Below, one piece after another: positions 43,152 through 51,838 of a DNA stretch of 64,000 nt (position 1 is the stretch's first letter; each line of letters begins with the position of its first letter). The translations under genes were made by a program, and so were the position numbers. The notes under the pieces were generated by a model that saw only the letters and a program-made list of their open reading frames with translations, was not told where the DNA came from and did no database searches. The DNA is from Novosphingobium pentaromativorans US6-1 (lineage in GTDB: Bacteria > Pseudomonadota > Alphaproteobacteria > Sphingomonadales > Sphingomonadaceae), in contig NZ_CP009291.1 of NCBI RefSeq assembly GCF_000767465.1, positions 3,762,501 through 3,826,500 of the forward strand, in the 5' to 3' direction.

Positions 43152-45076
43152 GCCTCGGTGACCTTGCTTTTCCAATCGAGGTCGAGCGGCTCAAAAATCT
43201 CCGGTCCGAACTCCAGCGCGCCGCTGAACGGCTTGACCGCCTCAAGATCGAATTCAGCCGGGACCTCATACGACAGGGTGATGTGGGGCTGATACGTGTC
43301 AAAGTCGTGCGAACCGCCTGCCTCGACCATGGACCGATGGCGGCTCTCAATCTCCCACGACGAGAACAGCAGCACGACGGCGCTCTCGCCAAGCCGCTCG
43401 ATCGCGCGCGGGCCACCCGGCTTGATCCGGATCCGGCCTTCATCGTCACCGGTCCAGCTGTCGCCCATCTTCATGGGATCGACCGGCGTGCGCGAAAACA
43501 GCACGGTCACGTGCATGTCGTCGGCTGCAAGCGTCGACTTGAAGCCGTTGGCCTTTGCCCAGGCAATCAGTTCGCCAGCGTTGAGCAGCTTGCGCTGGAC
43601 ATAGAGTGGTCGGGGCTGAGCGTCAGCGAAGAACGCATCCTGAGCAGGGCTGGGCGAGCCGCTTCCAATCGACCCGCCGACACCCCGAGACGATTGACCA
43701 CCTCCTTTCGCTCTGGCCACGAGGGCGCTTGGATCAGGCAAATTCGGATCGGCCTCGGGAATCTCCGGCATCTTCGCCAGTTCATCGCCGAGCTCAGGCC
43801 AATTGCCACTGTCGACCATGCGGGCGGCCATGGACTTCGTGAGCGGACCTTCGGGGAATCCTGCGTTGACCAGTTTCGTGTAGGTGTCCGCTTCCTTGTT
43901 CTCGACTTCGGCGCGCTCCTTCTCAGTTGGCGTGTCGAGCGGGCAGAAGTCCCAATAGGTGTCCGAGGCGATACCGAGGCCTGGCAGGAGAAGACGGTCG
44001 AGCTTGTCGAGGGCAGGGCGCAGCGTCATGTCCTGCTTGGTCGCGATGCTGGCTCGGTAGTTCTTCTCGTCGCTCTCGCCTGTGCTGTTCATGCCGTCGG
44101 GTGACTTGCCGAGAAGGCGGGTGGCGGGAATGTCGGCGGCACCGGCAACGATCGCGAGATAGGTCTTGATCATGTCGGGCATGCCAGCCCAGTTGATCTG
44201 ACGCTGCTCCCAGTCGTCGCCCGCATCCATGATAACAGCGCGGTGCGTTGACTTCGCCATGTTCATGGCCTCGACCCGCGCTCGAGCCTTGTCGAGGCCT
44301 CCGGGCTGTAAGAGCAAATTCGCTAGTTCGGCGAGCTTGTAGTAATCGATCTTGGCTTCATCGATCAGAGTGGCAAAGCCATCCGTCGCCGTGTCCGCGT
44401 TCTTCACCGCGCGATCAATGCGCTCGATCACGCTGTCGCCCCAGAATTGCTCCTCGCTGGTCAGGCCGGTGAGTCCGGGGACACGCTCGCCCTTGAACAC
44501 GATGACGCGAGAGGGGTGGATTCGGTCAGATCCCCGCGCGCCGTTGATCGTGAACCACGCCGGTTCGCCGAAATTCTCACTGGTCACGTCCCAGTCGGTT
44601 TCGCCCAAGCCGATCACGCGGCGGGGTAGTGCCTTGACGTACAGCAGCTTGTCGCTGTCACGGGCGGGCGCGGCCATGTCGGTGCCGGATCCGAGGATGA
44701 CGACTCCGCCGCCGAGCCTGCCGTAGATGAGGCCGGTCAGGATCGCCTGACGAACACCGAGGCGCTTCTCGGCCTCCTCGACCTTCTTGATCTCTTCGGC
44801 GTCGAGTTCCCATTCACGCCACTCGCGCACCATGTCCATTGCGGGCAAGTCGACGATCTTGCTCATCAGCCAGGACGAGCGATAGGCCGCCTCGATCTGC
44901 TCGGGCGGCATCGGAATGTGGTGCCAGAAGTTGTGCGACGTGCGGTCGACACTGGTCCCGCGCCCGGTGAGCAGATTGACGATGCTGTCGTGCGTCATGG
45001 ACTGCGGGACAACCGCGCGCCCGTCGAAGACGAAGCCGGGTTTCGGTCGGACGTTGCGGATGCGGACTTCGGCCAT
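43148..45076 (-). CDS. Portal protein (DUF1073) fused to an Acb1-like anti-CBASS domain
   Basis: The 642-residue protein has a DUF1073 portal region (residues about 20-440; SSWLMSKIVDLPAMDMVREW, ILTGLIYGRLGGGVVILG, ATRLLGKSPDGMNSTGE), a Gly/Ser-rich linker (about 455-480), and a C-terminal domain from about residue 489. That domain has two H-x-T motifs, HVT at 522-524 and HIT at 598-600, spaced like the 2H phosphoesterase Acb1 of phage T4, which cleaves cyclic oligonucleotide signals of CBASS immunity. The portal forms the DNA-entry ring of the head. Current family naming links DUF1073 to Acb1-like domains, so such fusions are known; activity of this one is inferred. Confidence 0.88.
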   Translation of the reverse strand: MAEVRIRNVRPKPGFVFDGRAVVPQSMTHDSIVNLLTGRGTSVDRTSHNFWHHIPMPPEQIEAAYRSSWLMSKIVDLPAMDMVREWREWELDAEEIKKVEEAEKRLGVRQAILTGLIYGRLGGGVVILGSGTDMAAPARDSDKLLYVKALPRRVIGLGETDWDVTSENFGEPAWFTINGARGSDRIHPSRVIVFKGERVPGLTGLTSEEQFWGDSVIERIDRAVKNADTATDGFATLIDEAKIDYYKLAELANLLLQPGGLDKARARVEAMNMAKSTHRAVIMDAGDDWEQRQINWAGMPDMIKTYLAIVAGAADIPATRLLGKSPDGMNSTGESDEKNYRASIATKQDMTLRPALDKLDRLLLPGLGIASDTYWDFCPLDTPTEKERAEVENKEADTYTKLVNAGFPEGPLTKSMAARMVDSGNWPELGDELAKMPEIPEADPNLPDPSALVARAKGGGQSSRGVGGSIGSGSPSPAQDAFFADAQPRPLYVQRKLLNAGELIAWAKANGFKSTLAADDMHVTVLFSRTPVDPMKMGDSWTGDDEGRIRIKPGGPRAIERLGESAVVLLFSSWEIESRHRSMVEAGGSHDFDTYQPHITLSYEVPAEFDLEAVKPFSGALEFGPEIFEPLDLDWKSKVTEA

Positions 45077-45095
45077 GCGGCCGTGATGGCTTGGG

Positions 45096-45118
45096 CGTCC
45101 GTACTATTTCTACGGACG
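45096..45118 (-). repeat. Stop-associated repeat in hairpin form
   Basis: Minus strand: TCGTCCGTAGAA follows the terminase TAG stop directly, and an inverted copy follows it: CGTCCGTA and TACGGACG are separated by seven bases, forming a perfect 8-bp hairpin. It precedes the portal gene. Confidence 0.65.
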
Positions 45119-45119
45119 A

Positions 45120-46547
45120 CTACATGCTGTCCCAGATACTCGCCTTGTTCAGCGAGACGATCTCGAAGGCCCGCGATGTAGCGTCTACCTCGTCGTCATG
45201 CTTCGCGACCGGGAAGCCCTCAAGGGCATTGAACCATCCGTCGTTCCATACCCCACGCAGAACATCCACGTTGCCCGCCTCTGCCTGAGCAGAAAACGGC
45301 CCGAAGCGCGTCGCCTTATCGCCTGTCTCGGTTGAATAGCGAACGGTGTACCCGCTCAGCATCTTCACGAGCTGGGCGACCTGGCTCTTACCTGCCTGAC
45401 CCGGATCTTGCGGCAGTGAGATTTCGACGGAATGCCCGTCCTCGGACGCTGTGTTGAGGATAAAGCGCTCCATGCCAGCGGGACTGGTCCTCGTCGTGCG
45501 GCAATCTGTCACGATGTACCGGCCATCTGGCGTGCGGCCAATCCGAACCGATGCGAGGAAGTCAGGGTCTGGGTTGTCGGGAGTCGGTATCGTTGCCGCC
45601 AGGTCGTAGCCACGCCCCCATACTGTTCCGGCCGGCACCGCATCGACGACACGGCACCATGATCGCTGGAAGTACAAGCCAGCTGCGGGTCGGATCTTCC
45701 AGTTGCCGCCTAGCAGGCGCTCGCGCTCGACCAGCGGCAGGGCGAGCAGCGACGCCATGTAGCCCGGGTCGGCTGCCATTAGCGCCTTGTTGTCCGTCAG
45801 CTTGGCAGGGATGAAGGTCAGCGACTTCGGCGGGATCGGAACTTGCTCGCCCGCGTCGTTGATCATGGTGTAGCATGCGAGCTCGTCGGGGCTGTCTGCC
45901 CACTTGAGGTCTTCGCCAACGCGAACGAACCAGCGCAGCACGCCGGACCGTTCCGGAATCGGCAGACCAGTGTCCTGATCGATCCACCATGCGATGAGTT
46001 CGGCGACCCAACTGTCTGCGTCAGGGTTGCAGGTCGCGCGGATGTAGGGCCGCACGCCGCACATCGAGCGGTTGCGGCTGACCATGTACCAGAACTGGAC
46101 CGCGCTGAAGTGCGTGAGCTCGTCGAAGCAGATCAGTGGGATCTGCGAGCCCTGCCAGTTGAAGCGGGTCTTATCGTGCTCCAGGTGGGCGAAGCTGACC
46201 GACGCGCCGGTCGGGAAGTCCCACGAGAGCACATGCTCTTTCGGGCTGCCTCCGATCTGCGGATACAGGACGGCGCTCTCGTCCCATAGGCCGCCCTCGT
46301 TGCGGATCTGGACCGTCGACCGGCGGAAGAAGACCGCACCGAAACCGGGATTGCCGATGTGCCGCAGGGGCTCCATGAGCAGGCCCCAGGTCTTCCCACC
46401 GCCAGCGCCGCCACCGTAGATGACGATATCGGCGGGAGAGGAAAGGAACTCGGTCTGGGGACCCGGCTGCGGCTTGATCGTGGTTTCGGTGATCGGCGGG
46501 CCGCCGTTGTGGCCTATGCCGGGAGTGATCGAGGTGTGGGCATTCAC
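45120..46547 (-). CDS. Terminase large subunit
   Basis: The 475-residue packaging motor starts at GTG 46547 (GTGA overlap). Walker A GGGAGGGKT lies near residue 47, Walker B ICFDE near 138, and the nuclease domain has acidic sites in RGYDLAAT and KHDDEVDAT. It cuts concatemers and drives DNA into the head through the portal encoded next. Confidence 0.95.
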   Translation of the reverse strand: MNAHTSITPGIGHNGGPPITETTIKPQPGPQTEFLSSPADIVIYGGGAGGGKTWGLLMEPLRHIGNPGFGAVFFRRSTVQIRNEGGLWDESAVLYPQIGGSPKEHVLSWDFPTGASVSFAHLEHDKTRFNWQGSQIPLICFDELTHFSAVQFWYMVSRNRSMCGVRPYIRATCNPDADSWVAELIAWWIDQDTGLPIPERSGVLRWFVRVGEDLKWADSPDELACYTMINDAGEQVPIPPKSLTFIPAKLTDNKALMAADPGYMASLLALPLVERERLLGGNWKIRPAAGLYFQRSWCRVVDAVPAGTVWGRGYDLAATIPTPDNPDPDFLASVRIGRTPDGRYIVTDCRTTRTSPAGMERFILNTASEDGHSVEISLPQDPGQAGKSQVAQLVKMLSGYTVRYSTETGDKATRFGPFSAQAEAGNVDVLRGVWNDGWFNALEGFPVAKHDDEVDATSRAFEIVSLNKASIWDSM

Positions 46548-46813
46548 AGGTGGATGCGATCCTCACGCAGCGCTTCCGCGACACGGCGCAGGTAGGCGTA
46601 GTGCATCCCCGCCCGGCCGTCCTTCGGGAGCAGGCCTTCGATCATGCGGGCGGCCACCAAGTGCGGCGCGCTGTCGAAGCACCGACCGTCCATGGTGCAT
46701 CGGCCTTGGTCCGAGCAGGATGGTGCGTATCCTTCGCACGCGAGGATAGCATTGCCGAAGCGTACCGAATCGGCGCCGTGGCGTAGGTCGCGCTCGGTGA
46801 CTTTGACCTTCAC
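46544..46813 (-). CDS. Hypothetical Cys-rich protein (89 aa)
   Basis: GTG 46813 overlaps the previous stop (GTGA) and the gene's stop overlaps the terminase start. Four Cys in CEGYAPSCSDQGRCTMDGRC suggest a metal-binding knuckle. It lies between the terminase subunits; function unknown. Confidence 0.6.
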   Translation of the reverse strand: MKVKVTERDLRHGADSVRFGNAILACEGYAPSCSDQGRCTMDGRCFDSAPHLVAARMIEGLLPKDGRAGMHYAYLRRVAEALREDRIHL

Positions 46814-46998
46814 CCATCATCTCCGTTGGCAACCGTGACGACTACCTCAAAGCGAACTCCATCCATCGTGAAGCCCCACTTGGCCTGCGTGCCGGGCAAT
46901 ACCTTGTGGCCTACCTTCACGCGGTCAGCCATCTCGGCGACCTTCATGCCGATTGCGCATGCGTCATCGAAACTCAGGATTCCATCATCCTCAGTCAT
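46810..46998 (-). CDS. Hypothetical small protein (62 aa)
   Basis: An acidic protein (TEDDGILSFDDACAIGM) coupled by ATGA and GTGA overlaps to both neighbours within the terminase block. No family recognised. Confidence 0.6.
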   Translation of the reverse strand: MTEDDGILSFDDACAIGMKVAEMADRVKVGHKVLPGTQAKWGFTMDGVRFEVVVTVANGDDG

Positions 46999-47462
46999 GC
47001 ATCCCTCCCATTGTCCGGTAGCGCGAAGATCGCCACAGCAGGTGCAGCGGCAGGCAGATCCTTCCCGTCCTTGCCGGTGTGTTCACGCCGGTTTGTAAAT
47101 GAGTTGCCTTCCTCCATTGCTGCTTGCTTTGCGGCATCTAGTACGAGGGCAAGGTTCCCCATCTCCTCCGCCTTCTCACCAACGCGTTGGATGACGCGTA
47201 GCCGGGTGGATCGATGCGCCCAACCAATGTGAGCTGTGTTTGTGATGAAGCCGTCGCGGGTCGCTTCGAATATCGCCTTGAGCTTTTTCGATAGGCTTTG
47301 CCCTGCGCGCTTTGTTGGGTCGTATTTCTCGACCTGTTGGCGCGAAATCTTCAAGCCAAATTCCTGGTTGACGGCCTTCACTACTGTGCCTGGGCTGTCG
47401 AAACAGGCAACAGACTGAACGATAAAGATTTTCACGTTGTCAGGGAGTCTCGTTCCATTCAT
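46995..47462 (-). CDS. Terminase small subunit (DUF2280-like)
   Basis: The 155-residue protein (LPDNVKIFIVQSVACFDSPGTV, ISRQQVEKYDPTKRAGQ) has the helix-turn-helix of the DUF2280 family, which occupies the small-terminase position in many proteobacterial phages. It would recognise the packaging site. The product ends with a Pro/Ala-rich tail. Confidence 0.8.
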   Translation of the reverse strand: MNGTRLPDNVKIFIVQSVACFDSPGTVVKAVNQEFGLKISRQQVEKYDPTKRAGQSLSKKLKAIFEATRDGFITNTAHIGWAHRSTRLRVIQRVGEKAEEMGNLALVLDAAKQAAMEEGNSFTNRREHTGKDGKDLPAAAPAVAIFALPDNGRDA

Positions 47463-48124
47463 TTTTCAGTCAACCCAGCATCAACTTGCGCCATGATTTT
47501 ACGAAACTGTTCGCCCGCCTTTCGCTCGGCGATACGATTGGACTTCATACTAGCCTCTACTTCTTTGTCCTTGGCGCACAGGAGAGATCGCGCGCTGCGT
47601 GCCAAGCTCTGGAACAGATCAGCCCGTTCTTCTTTCGTCATGTCATCCAACATATCCAAAGGAACTGATGGATCTGCATTCTCGAATACGGCGAGTGACC
47701 ACTGCACCGAAGCATGGAACCGCTCGACATCGCCGAGCTGGCCCGGTCCGATATTAGTCAGGCGATGCTTGGCTGCCTGGATGATTCGCCGCTCGATCGA
47801 ATACGCGTGGCCCTCACTCAGGCCATCCATCACGACAGCTACGATGAGCGGAGAGCCCGACGCAGCTATGGATCGCAGTCGTTCTGCCTTCGCAAGGTTC
47901 GGCTCTTTCCCTTTCAGGGCAAGCGGCATGTGACTGAGGGCACGTTTGCCTTTCCCCTTGCCGATATAGAACGGGAAACCGGTGCGAGGATCGGCAAGCA
48001 CATAGACATAGAAGCCTCTTTCCGCTCCGAAACCGCGATATGGCAGACCAGCGAAATCGAACGCAGCCGCCAAGGTTTGACCATCCGCTAACGCGGCGGC
48101 GAAGCGATCTACAGCCTCCGTCAT
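47459..48124 (-). CDS. GIY-YIG family endonuclease
   Basis: The 221-residue protein starts at ATG 48124 (ATGA). It has the GIY-YIG core: YVYVLADP (residues 39-46), FYIGKGKGKR (52-61) with the catalytic-type Tyr and Arg, and a Glu in AYSIERRII. Its place just upstream of the terminase genes matches homing-type or packaging-related nucleases next to cos sites of many phages. A homing role or participation in packaging are both possible. Confidence 0.82.
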   Translation of the reverse strand: MTEAVDRFAAALADGQTLAAAFDFAGLPYRGFGAERGFYVYVLADPRTGFPFYIGKGKGKRALSHMPLALKGKEPNLAKAERLRSIAASGSPLIVAVVMDGLSEGHAYSIERRIIQAAKHRLTNIGPGQLGDVERFHASVQWSLAVFENADPSVPLDMLDDMTKEERADLFQSLARSARSLLCAKDKEVEASMKSNRIAERKAGEQFRKIMAQVDAGLTEK

Positions 48125-48744
48125 GCCGCGGCGCGCAGGCATGTGCCGCACGCTCCTGCGATTGATGCCCGGCCAATGGTGGGCCCGCGCTGCGCGGCGT
48201 CGACCATCGCCGTGACCTCTGCAGCCCCTGCGCCGTACCGCTCTACGACGCCTACGAACTGCTCGACGTCGTGGCCCCGGATCTGGAATTGCGGCCGTCC
48301 GTCGCGACCGAATGCGGGCATGCCGTATTTGTCGAGCTTTTGGGCGCAGTGATAAAGCTCATGCTCAATAAGGGCGCAGAAGGTCGGATCATCCATTCCG
48401 GACGCAGCCGGCGCGCTGAACGTCAGCAGGAAATCGGGCATCCCGTCGAACCATTCTTCGATCTGCTGAATTGCCCGGGCCTTCTGCCATTTGCCCATCG
48501 CCATGGGGGGCATGATCTCCGCCTGGCCGATTACTGAGCGCATGTTCCGGCTGTTGTTGCAGTTGGTCCAAAGGACGCCAAGGTGGGCTTCCTGTAGATG
48601 GGCGTGCTCGTGATTGTAGAGCGGGCTTGCCTCGTCGAGGAACGTGGTGCGGATCCAGCTGAGCAGGTCAGGCGCAGGCACGAACCGGTCAAGCATCTCG
48701 ATGTCCGAGAAGGTGGCGAGCTCTTCGGGTGGGTGTGGCCTCAC
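48121..48744 (-). CDS. Putative phage metallopeptidase
   Basis: GTG 48744 (GTGA overlap) gives a 207-residue protein with the zinc-protease motif HELYH in CALIEHELYHCAQKL, followed by PAFGRDGRPQFQIRGHDVEQF, which matches the putative phage metallopeptidase family. Upstream frame extension would overlap the DUF2442 gene and is unlikely. It may process a phage or host protein; the substrate is unknown. Confidence 0.8.
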   Translation of the reverse strand: MRPHPPEELATFSDIEMLDRFVPAPDLLSWIRTTFLDEASPLYNHEHAHLQEAHLGVLWTNCNNSRNMRSVIGQAEIMPPMAMGKWQKARAIQQIEEWFDGMPDFLLTFSAPAASGMDDPTFCALIEHELYHCAQKLDKYGMPAFGRDGRPQFQIRGHDVEQFVGVVERYGAGAAEVTAMVDAAQRGPTIGRASIAGACGTCLRAAA

Positions 48745-48995
48745 AGCATCTTCTCCGAACCAGTTCGCCGAGCGAGCAGGAAATCCGAGCTCACTGTCTC
48801 TCCCAGGTCGGGCCATGAAATCGACAGGCCGTCGCCTGCGATTTCGAATCCGTCCAATTGCCCGGCCTTGGCCGCGTTGAGGATTGGGAACCACTCGAGC
48901 GGGGCGCAGAGGAGCCGACCGTCGCCGAGCTCGACGCACAGGGACCGGCGCTCGAAGCGCACATCGCAAATCGTGTGATCAAGCGGCACAATCAT
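48741..48995 (-). CDS. DUF2442 family protein
   Basis: The 84-residue protein has the DUF2442 pattern (VRFERRSLCVELGDGRLLCAPLEWFPIL, then GDGLSISWPDLGETVSSDFLLA). The family has an HTH-like or translation-linked fold, often in toxin-antitoxin or phage contexts. It overlaps the metallopeptidase start. Confidence 0.8.
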   Translation of the reverse strand: MIVPLDHTICDVRFERRSLCVELGDGRLLCAPLEWFPILNAAKAGQLDGFEIAGDGLSISWPDLGETVSSDFLLARRTGSEKML

Positions 48996-49191
48996 TCTTC
49001 ACCTCTCGAAGCCTTAGTCGGTACTCACGGCGGCGCTTGATCAGGTCGCAGCCTCCACATTCCTGCACCCAGCGCTTGTTGCAGTCGGTGCGCGATCCGA
49101 AGACCGTTTCCACCCCGCGCCATCCCCAGCGGATGAAGACTTCGGGAAAGCCTGCGGGCGGCGGTTTGCGACGAGTGGCGGCAGTGGCCAT
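48979..49191 (-). CDS. Hypothetical protein (70 aa)
   Basis: ATG 49191 has GGGGGA upstream; an ATG at 49206 is also in frame. The product has Cys residues (DCNKRWVQECGGCDL) followed by a very basic tail, possibly a small zinc-binding DNA protein. Function unknown. Confidence 0.5.
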   Translation of the reverse strand: MATAATRRKPPPAGFPEVFIRWGWRGVETVFGSRTDCNKRWVQECGGCDLIKRRREYRLRLREVKNDCAA

Positions 49192-49192
49192 T

Positions 49193-49450
49193 TCAATTTC
49201 CCCCATTGCTGCAAAGGTGGCGGCGACGGCGGTTGAGGGTCCACATCCAGATGTCTTTCGGAAGGACCGTGACGACGGCGCCGTGATCGATGACGATGCG
49301 CTGTCCGGTACCGAGCTTCACGAAGGGCGCGCCGATTTCGGCTGCCTTCTCGACGGCTGCGGTGGAGAGGGCCGCGCGGGCTTCGTCCTCGGTTACCGGG
49401 CGAACTCGCTCCTGGAAGCGCTGAACGGCATGGCGCGTGATCCGGATCAT
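49193..49450 (-). CDS. Hypothetical DUF4258-like small protein
   Basis: The 85-residue protein (IRITRHAVQRFQERVRPVTEDEA, then GQRIVIDHGAVVTVLPKD) looks like the small barstar/RelE-shaped folds grouped near DUF4258. The assignment is weak. It overlaps the preceding gene by ATGA. Confidence 0.5.
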   Translation of the reverse strand: MIRITRHAVQRFQERVRPVTEDEARAALSTAAVEKAAEIGAPFVKLGTGQRIVIDHGAVVTVLPKDIWMWTLNRRRRHLCSNGGN

Positions 49451-49689
49451 GAGATCGGCTCCTCGGTTACCGGATGCTGCTGGCGCCAGTTGAAACGCCG
49501 GCGCTCGTCTTCGCGGATCTCATCTTCACGGGCGCGGCGGGCGGCGGACACCTGTTCGTCGTCTGTGAGCATAGGAATGCCCGCGCTACCGACGATCCAA
49601 ATCAGGCCTTTACCTTGGGCGGCAAGCTCAGCATTGCGCCAGGCGCAGTAAGCGTGAGGATCCGAATATCCGTTGGGGCACTGGTCCAT
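49447..49689 (-). CDS. Hypothetical protein (80 aa)
   Basis: ATG 49689 (TGATG) begins a protein with a Cys pair (MDQCPNGYSDPHAYCAW) and a very charged helix (ARRAREDEIREDERRRFNW). No family recognised. Confidence 0.55.
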   Translation of the reverse strand: MDQCPNGYSDPHAYCAWRNAELAAQGKGLIWIVGSAGIPMLTDDEQVSAARRAREDEIREDERRRFNWRQQHPVTEEPIS

Positions 49690-50117
49690 CACGCGGCGTC
49701 CCCTTCAGCCCATTCGAGGCGCCCGCCACGCTCCACGATCCATCCACGGTTCAGGCCCATGCGTCGCAGGCTCGGCATCAGTGTTTCAGGGTCCGGCAAC
49801 GGCAGTTCCGAGAGGGGCGGCACCTCAGCGACGGGGGCTACAAGGCGAAGCGCTGGCGGCACCTTCGGGCGGTTATACCAGGCGAGCTCTTCGCGAGTTT
49901 CCTTCACGATCGCGGGCACGATCTGCGAGTGATGCGTGCAGGTTTGGCGGGCCGCACGGCAGCCTGCCTCGAAAATATGGAGCGGAATGTGTGCCACGGC
50001 TTCGAACGCAACTTCGAGCCAATCCGCCGTTTCCTGAGCAGTCATCCCTACTGGACGGACCAGAGCAAGGCTGGCTGACAGCATGGCGACCATCGTGACT
50101 TCAGCTTCATCTTCCAC
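49689..50117 (-). CDS. Hypothetical protein next to the replication initiator
   Basis: The start is either GTG 50117 (142 residues, GAGG upstream) or ATG 50093. The product has a helical core (TAQETADWLEVAFEAVAHIPLH, FEAGCRAARQTCTHHSQIVP) found next to DnaD-like phage initiators, so a helicase-loader-like role is possible. The family is not certain. Confidence 0.55.
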   Translation of the reverse strand: MEDEAEVTMVAMLSASLALVRPVGMTAQETADWLEVAFEAVAHIPLHIFEAGCRAARQTCTHHSQIVPAIVKETREELAWYNRPKVPPALRLVAPVAEVPPLSELPLPDPETLMPSLRRMGLNRGWIVERGGRLEWAEGDAA

Positions 50118-50952
50118 TGATTGCGATCCTCTTTTCTTGCTCCTGACGCGACGCTCGACGGCGGGCGGCGATCTCCGCGCCGATCTCGCTGACGGCTGCG
50201 CGCTGCGGACGCTGTTCCATGGGTTGCGGCGCCTGACCGGCCGCACGTTGCTGTTCGGCTTGCAGGGCCTTGGTGACCCACTCGACAGGGTTAGATGGCT
50301 GGGCGGTCTGACAGCGGGCCAGAACGGCGAGCACGGATCCGTCGGAATAGGTCTTCCGCCAACGGCCGATGATCGAACGGGCATTGCGGTCGTCGTGACC
50401 GGTGGCCTTGAGGATCGTCAGACCGGTGCGAAAAATGATCGCGCAGGCATCCAGAGCAAGAAGATCCGGCGCGCCGCGCCCGTCACCGTCAGGTGACGGA
50501 ATATCTCTTGTTCCCTTGTTCCCTTGTTCTTTTATGTCCCGCTTCTGTCCCAACTCTGTCCCATTTTGCGGTTCAGATGCTGTCCCAGCTTCCGGGGAGA
50601 AGTCTTGATATTTTCTGTAATTACATACAGTTATGATAAGTCTATCTGTCCCAGAGCTTGTCCCGCGCGCTGTCCCGGTTTTTGCACGGGTCAAGTTCAC
50701 CATGCCTTCAAGTTCAAGGCGCTTGAGAAAGCGATCCGCTGTAGACTTGGACCAACCCCACTGCTCCGCCAGTTCACGGATCGAATAGGAAAGCTGACCA
50801 CGCTCCAGAGTGATCATCTTTCCGCCGACGTCGAACGGTGCGGACTTCCAGCAGGCCTTCGCCACGATCCAGAACCACGCACGGAACTTCTCCCCATCCT
50901 TAAGGAGGGGATGTTCCAGGGCTCCACGGTCCAAGGCGATAAAGCCGCTCAC
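50107..50952 (-). CDS. Putative phage replication initiator (winged-helix, DnaD-like)
   Basis: The 281-residue protein starts at GTG 50952 (GTGA). The N-terminal 120 residues are a winged helix of the phage replication type (IALDRGALEHPLLKDGEKFRAW, GQLSYSIRELAEQWGWSKSTADRFLKRLE), then a linker and a helical region (ARSIIGRWRKTYSDGSVLAVL) seen in phage O-like proteins. It should bind the phage origin and load host helicase. An origin was not identified. Confidence 0.75.
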   Translation of the reverse strand: MSGFIALDRGALEHPLLKDGEKFRAWFWIVAKACWKSAPFDVGGKMITLERGQLSYSIRELAEQWGWSKSTADRFLKRLELEGMVNLTRAKTGTARGTSSGTDRLIITVCNYRKYQDFSPEAGTASEPQNGTELGQKRDIKEQGNKGTRDIPSPDGDGRGAPDLLALDACAIIFRTGLTILKATGHDDRNARSIIGRWRKTYSDGSVLAVLARCQTAQPSNPVEWVTKALQAEQQRAAGQAPQPMEQRPQRAAVSEIGAEIAARRRASRQEQEKRIAISGR

Positions 50953-51284
50953 AGGCTGATCTCGACCTTTCCCGGAGCCTCAGGCTCGCAGAAGACGAAG
51001 GATGGCACGAAGCGGCGATCGTTGACCTTCAGGGCATCGGCGATGCCGTCGAAGATCGGCTTCATGCGGTTGGGAAAGTTGGTGCGGTCACTGCGCCTGT
51101 CAGGCGGATAGAAGCGCACGACGATCTTGATGTCGCCATCCGCCGGTACTTCGACCTTTGCCTCCAGCGCGGCTGCGAAGGCCCATGCGCGCCACTTGCG
51201 AGTGACGGTGGCCTTGCGGCGCCAATGACCATTACTGTGACCAGATAAGGAAGCAGGAGGGAAAGGCATGGTGATGAGCGTCAC
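50949..51284 (-). CDS. RusA-like Holliday-junction resolvase
   Basis: The 111-residue protein (GTG 51284, GTGA) has the RusA signature: DRTNFPNRMKPIFDGIADAL and KVNDRRF with the metal-binding Asp residues. It cuts four-way junctions made during phage recombination and clears DNA for packaging. Confidence 0.88.
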   Translation of the reverse strand: MTLITMPFPPASLSGHSNGHWRRKATVTRKWRAWAFAAALEAKVEVPADGDIKIVVRFYPPDRRSDRTNFPNRMKPIFDGIADALKVNDRRFVPSFVFCEPEAPGKVEISL

Positions 51285-51838
51285 GAAGCTCTCCCATGAT
51301 TAGGATGATAGCCATGTGCGGATTGAGCTGTTCGGCGGGCTGCAACAGCATCATCGAATGCATCAAAGTACCCGATATGCGTTTGAGGCCGAGTGCCTAT
51401 ATAAGCGCGCCACTTTCCCTTCGAACGAGAGAAGCACACGCCGATTACGCCGCTGCGATTGTGAGCGGGAATCGCAAGGTTCCGCTTGTTCTCGGCAGAC
51501 GTTACGGCCCGCAAATTCAATGCGGCATTATTGGTTTTATCACCATCGATGTGGTCGATTTCACAATCAGGATCGTGGCCGGTGTAAAGAGCAAACGCAA
51601 TCCGATGAGCGCGGTAGCGCTTGCTATTGATGATGCCGTGCAAATAGCCACGAATCAGTGTCGAAAACGCCGGAGTGCCAGAGAATTGGGTATTCCATGA
51701 CGCTGCGGACGCCTCGCTACGGAAGTGGGATGCTGGTCGACGCCGCCATGTCATCAATCCTGTTCTGGGATCGATTGATATGGCTGCGCGCAGCACGTCG
51801 ATGGATGGTAGCGGACATCTTCTCATCGCTGTGCTCAT
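51281..51838 (-). CDS. HNH endonuclease with AP2 domain (homing type)
   Basis: The 185-residue protein has an HNH motif (CEIDHIDGDKTNNAALNLRAV) and an AP2/ERF-like DNA-binding domain at the C-terminus (SGVIGVCFSRSKGKWRAYIG, THIGYFDAFDDAVAARR). This pairing marks mobile, free-standing homing endonucleases. It overlaps both neighbours by four bases, so it would have been taken up cleanly into the operon. Confidence 0.9.
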   Translation of the reverse strand: MSTAMRRCPLPSIDVLRAAISIDPRTGLMTWRRRPASHFRSEASAASWNTQFSGTPAFSTLIRGYLHGIINSKRYRAHRIAFALYTGHDPDCEIDHIDGDKTNNAALNLRAVTSAENKRNLAIPAHNRSGVIGVCFSRSKGKWRAYIGTRPQTHIGYFDAFDDAVAARRTAQSAHGYHPNHGRAS

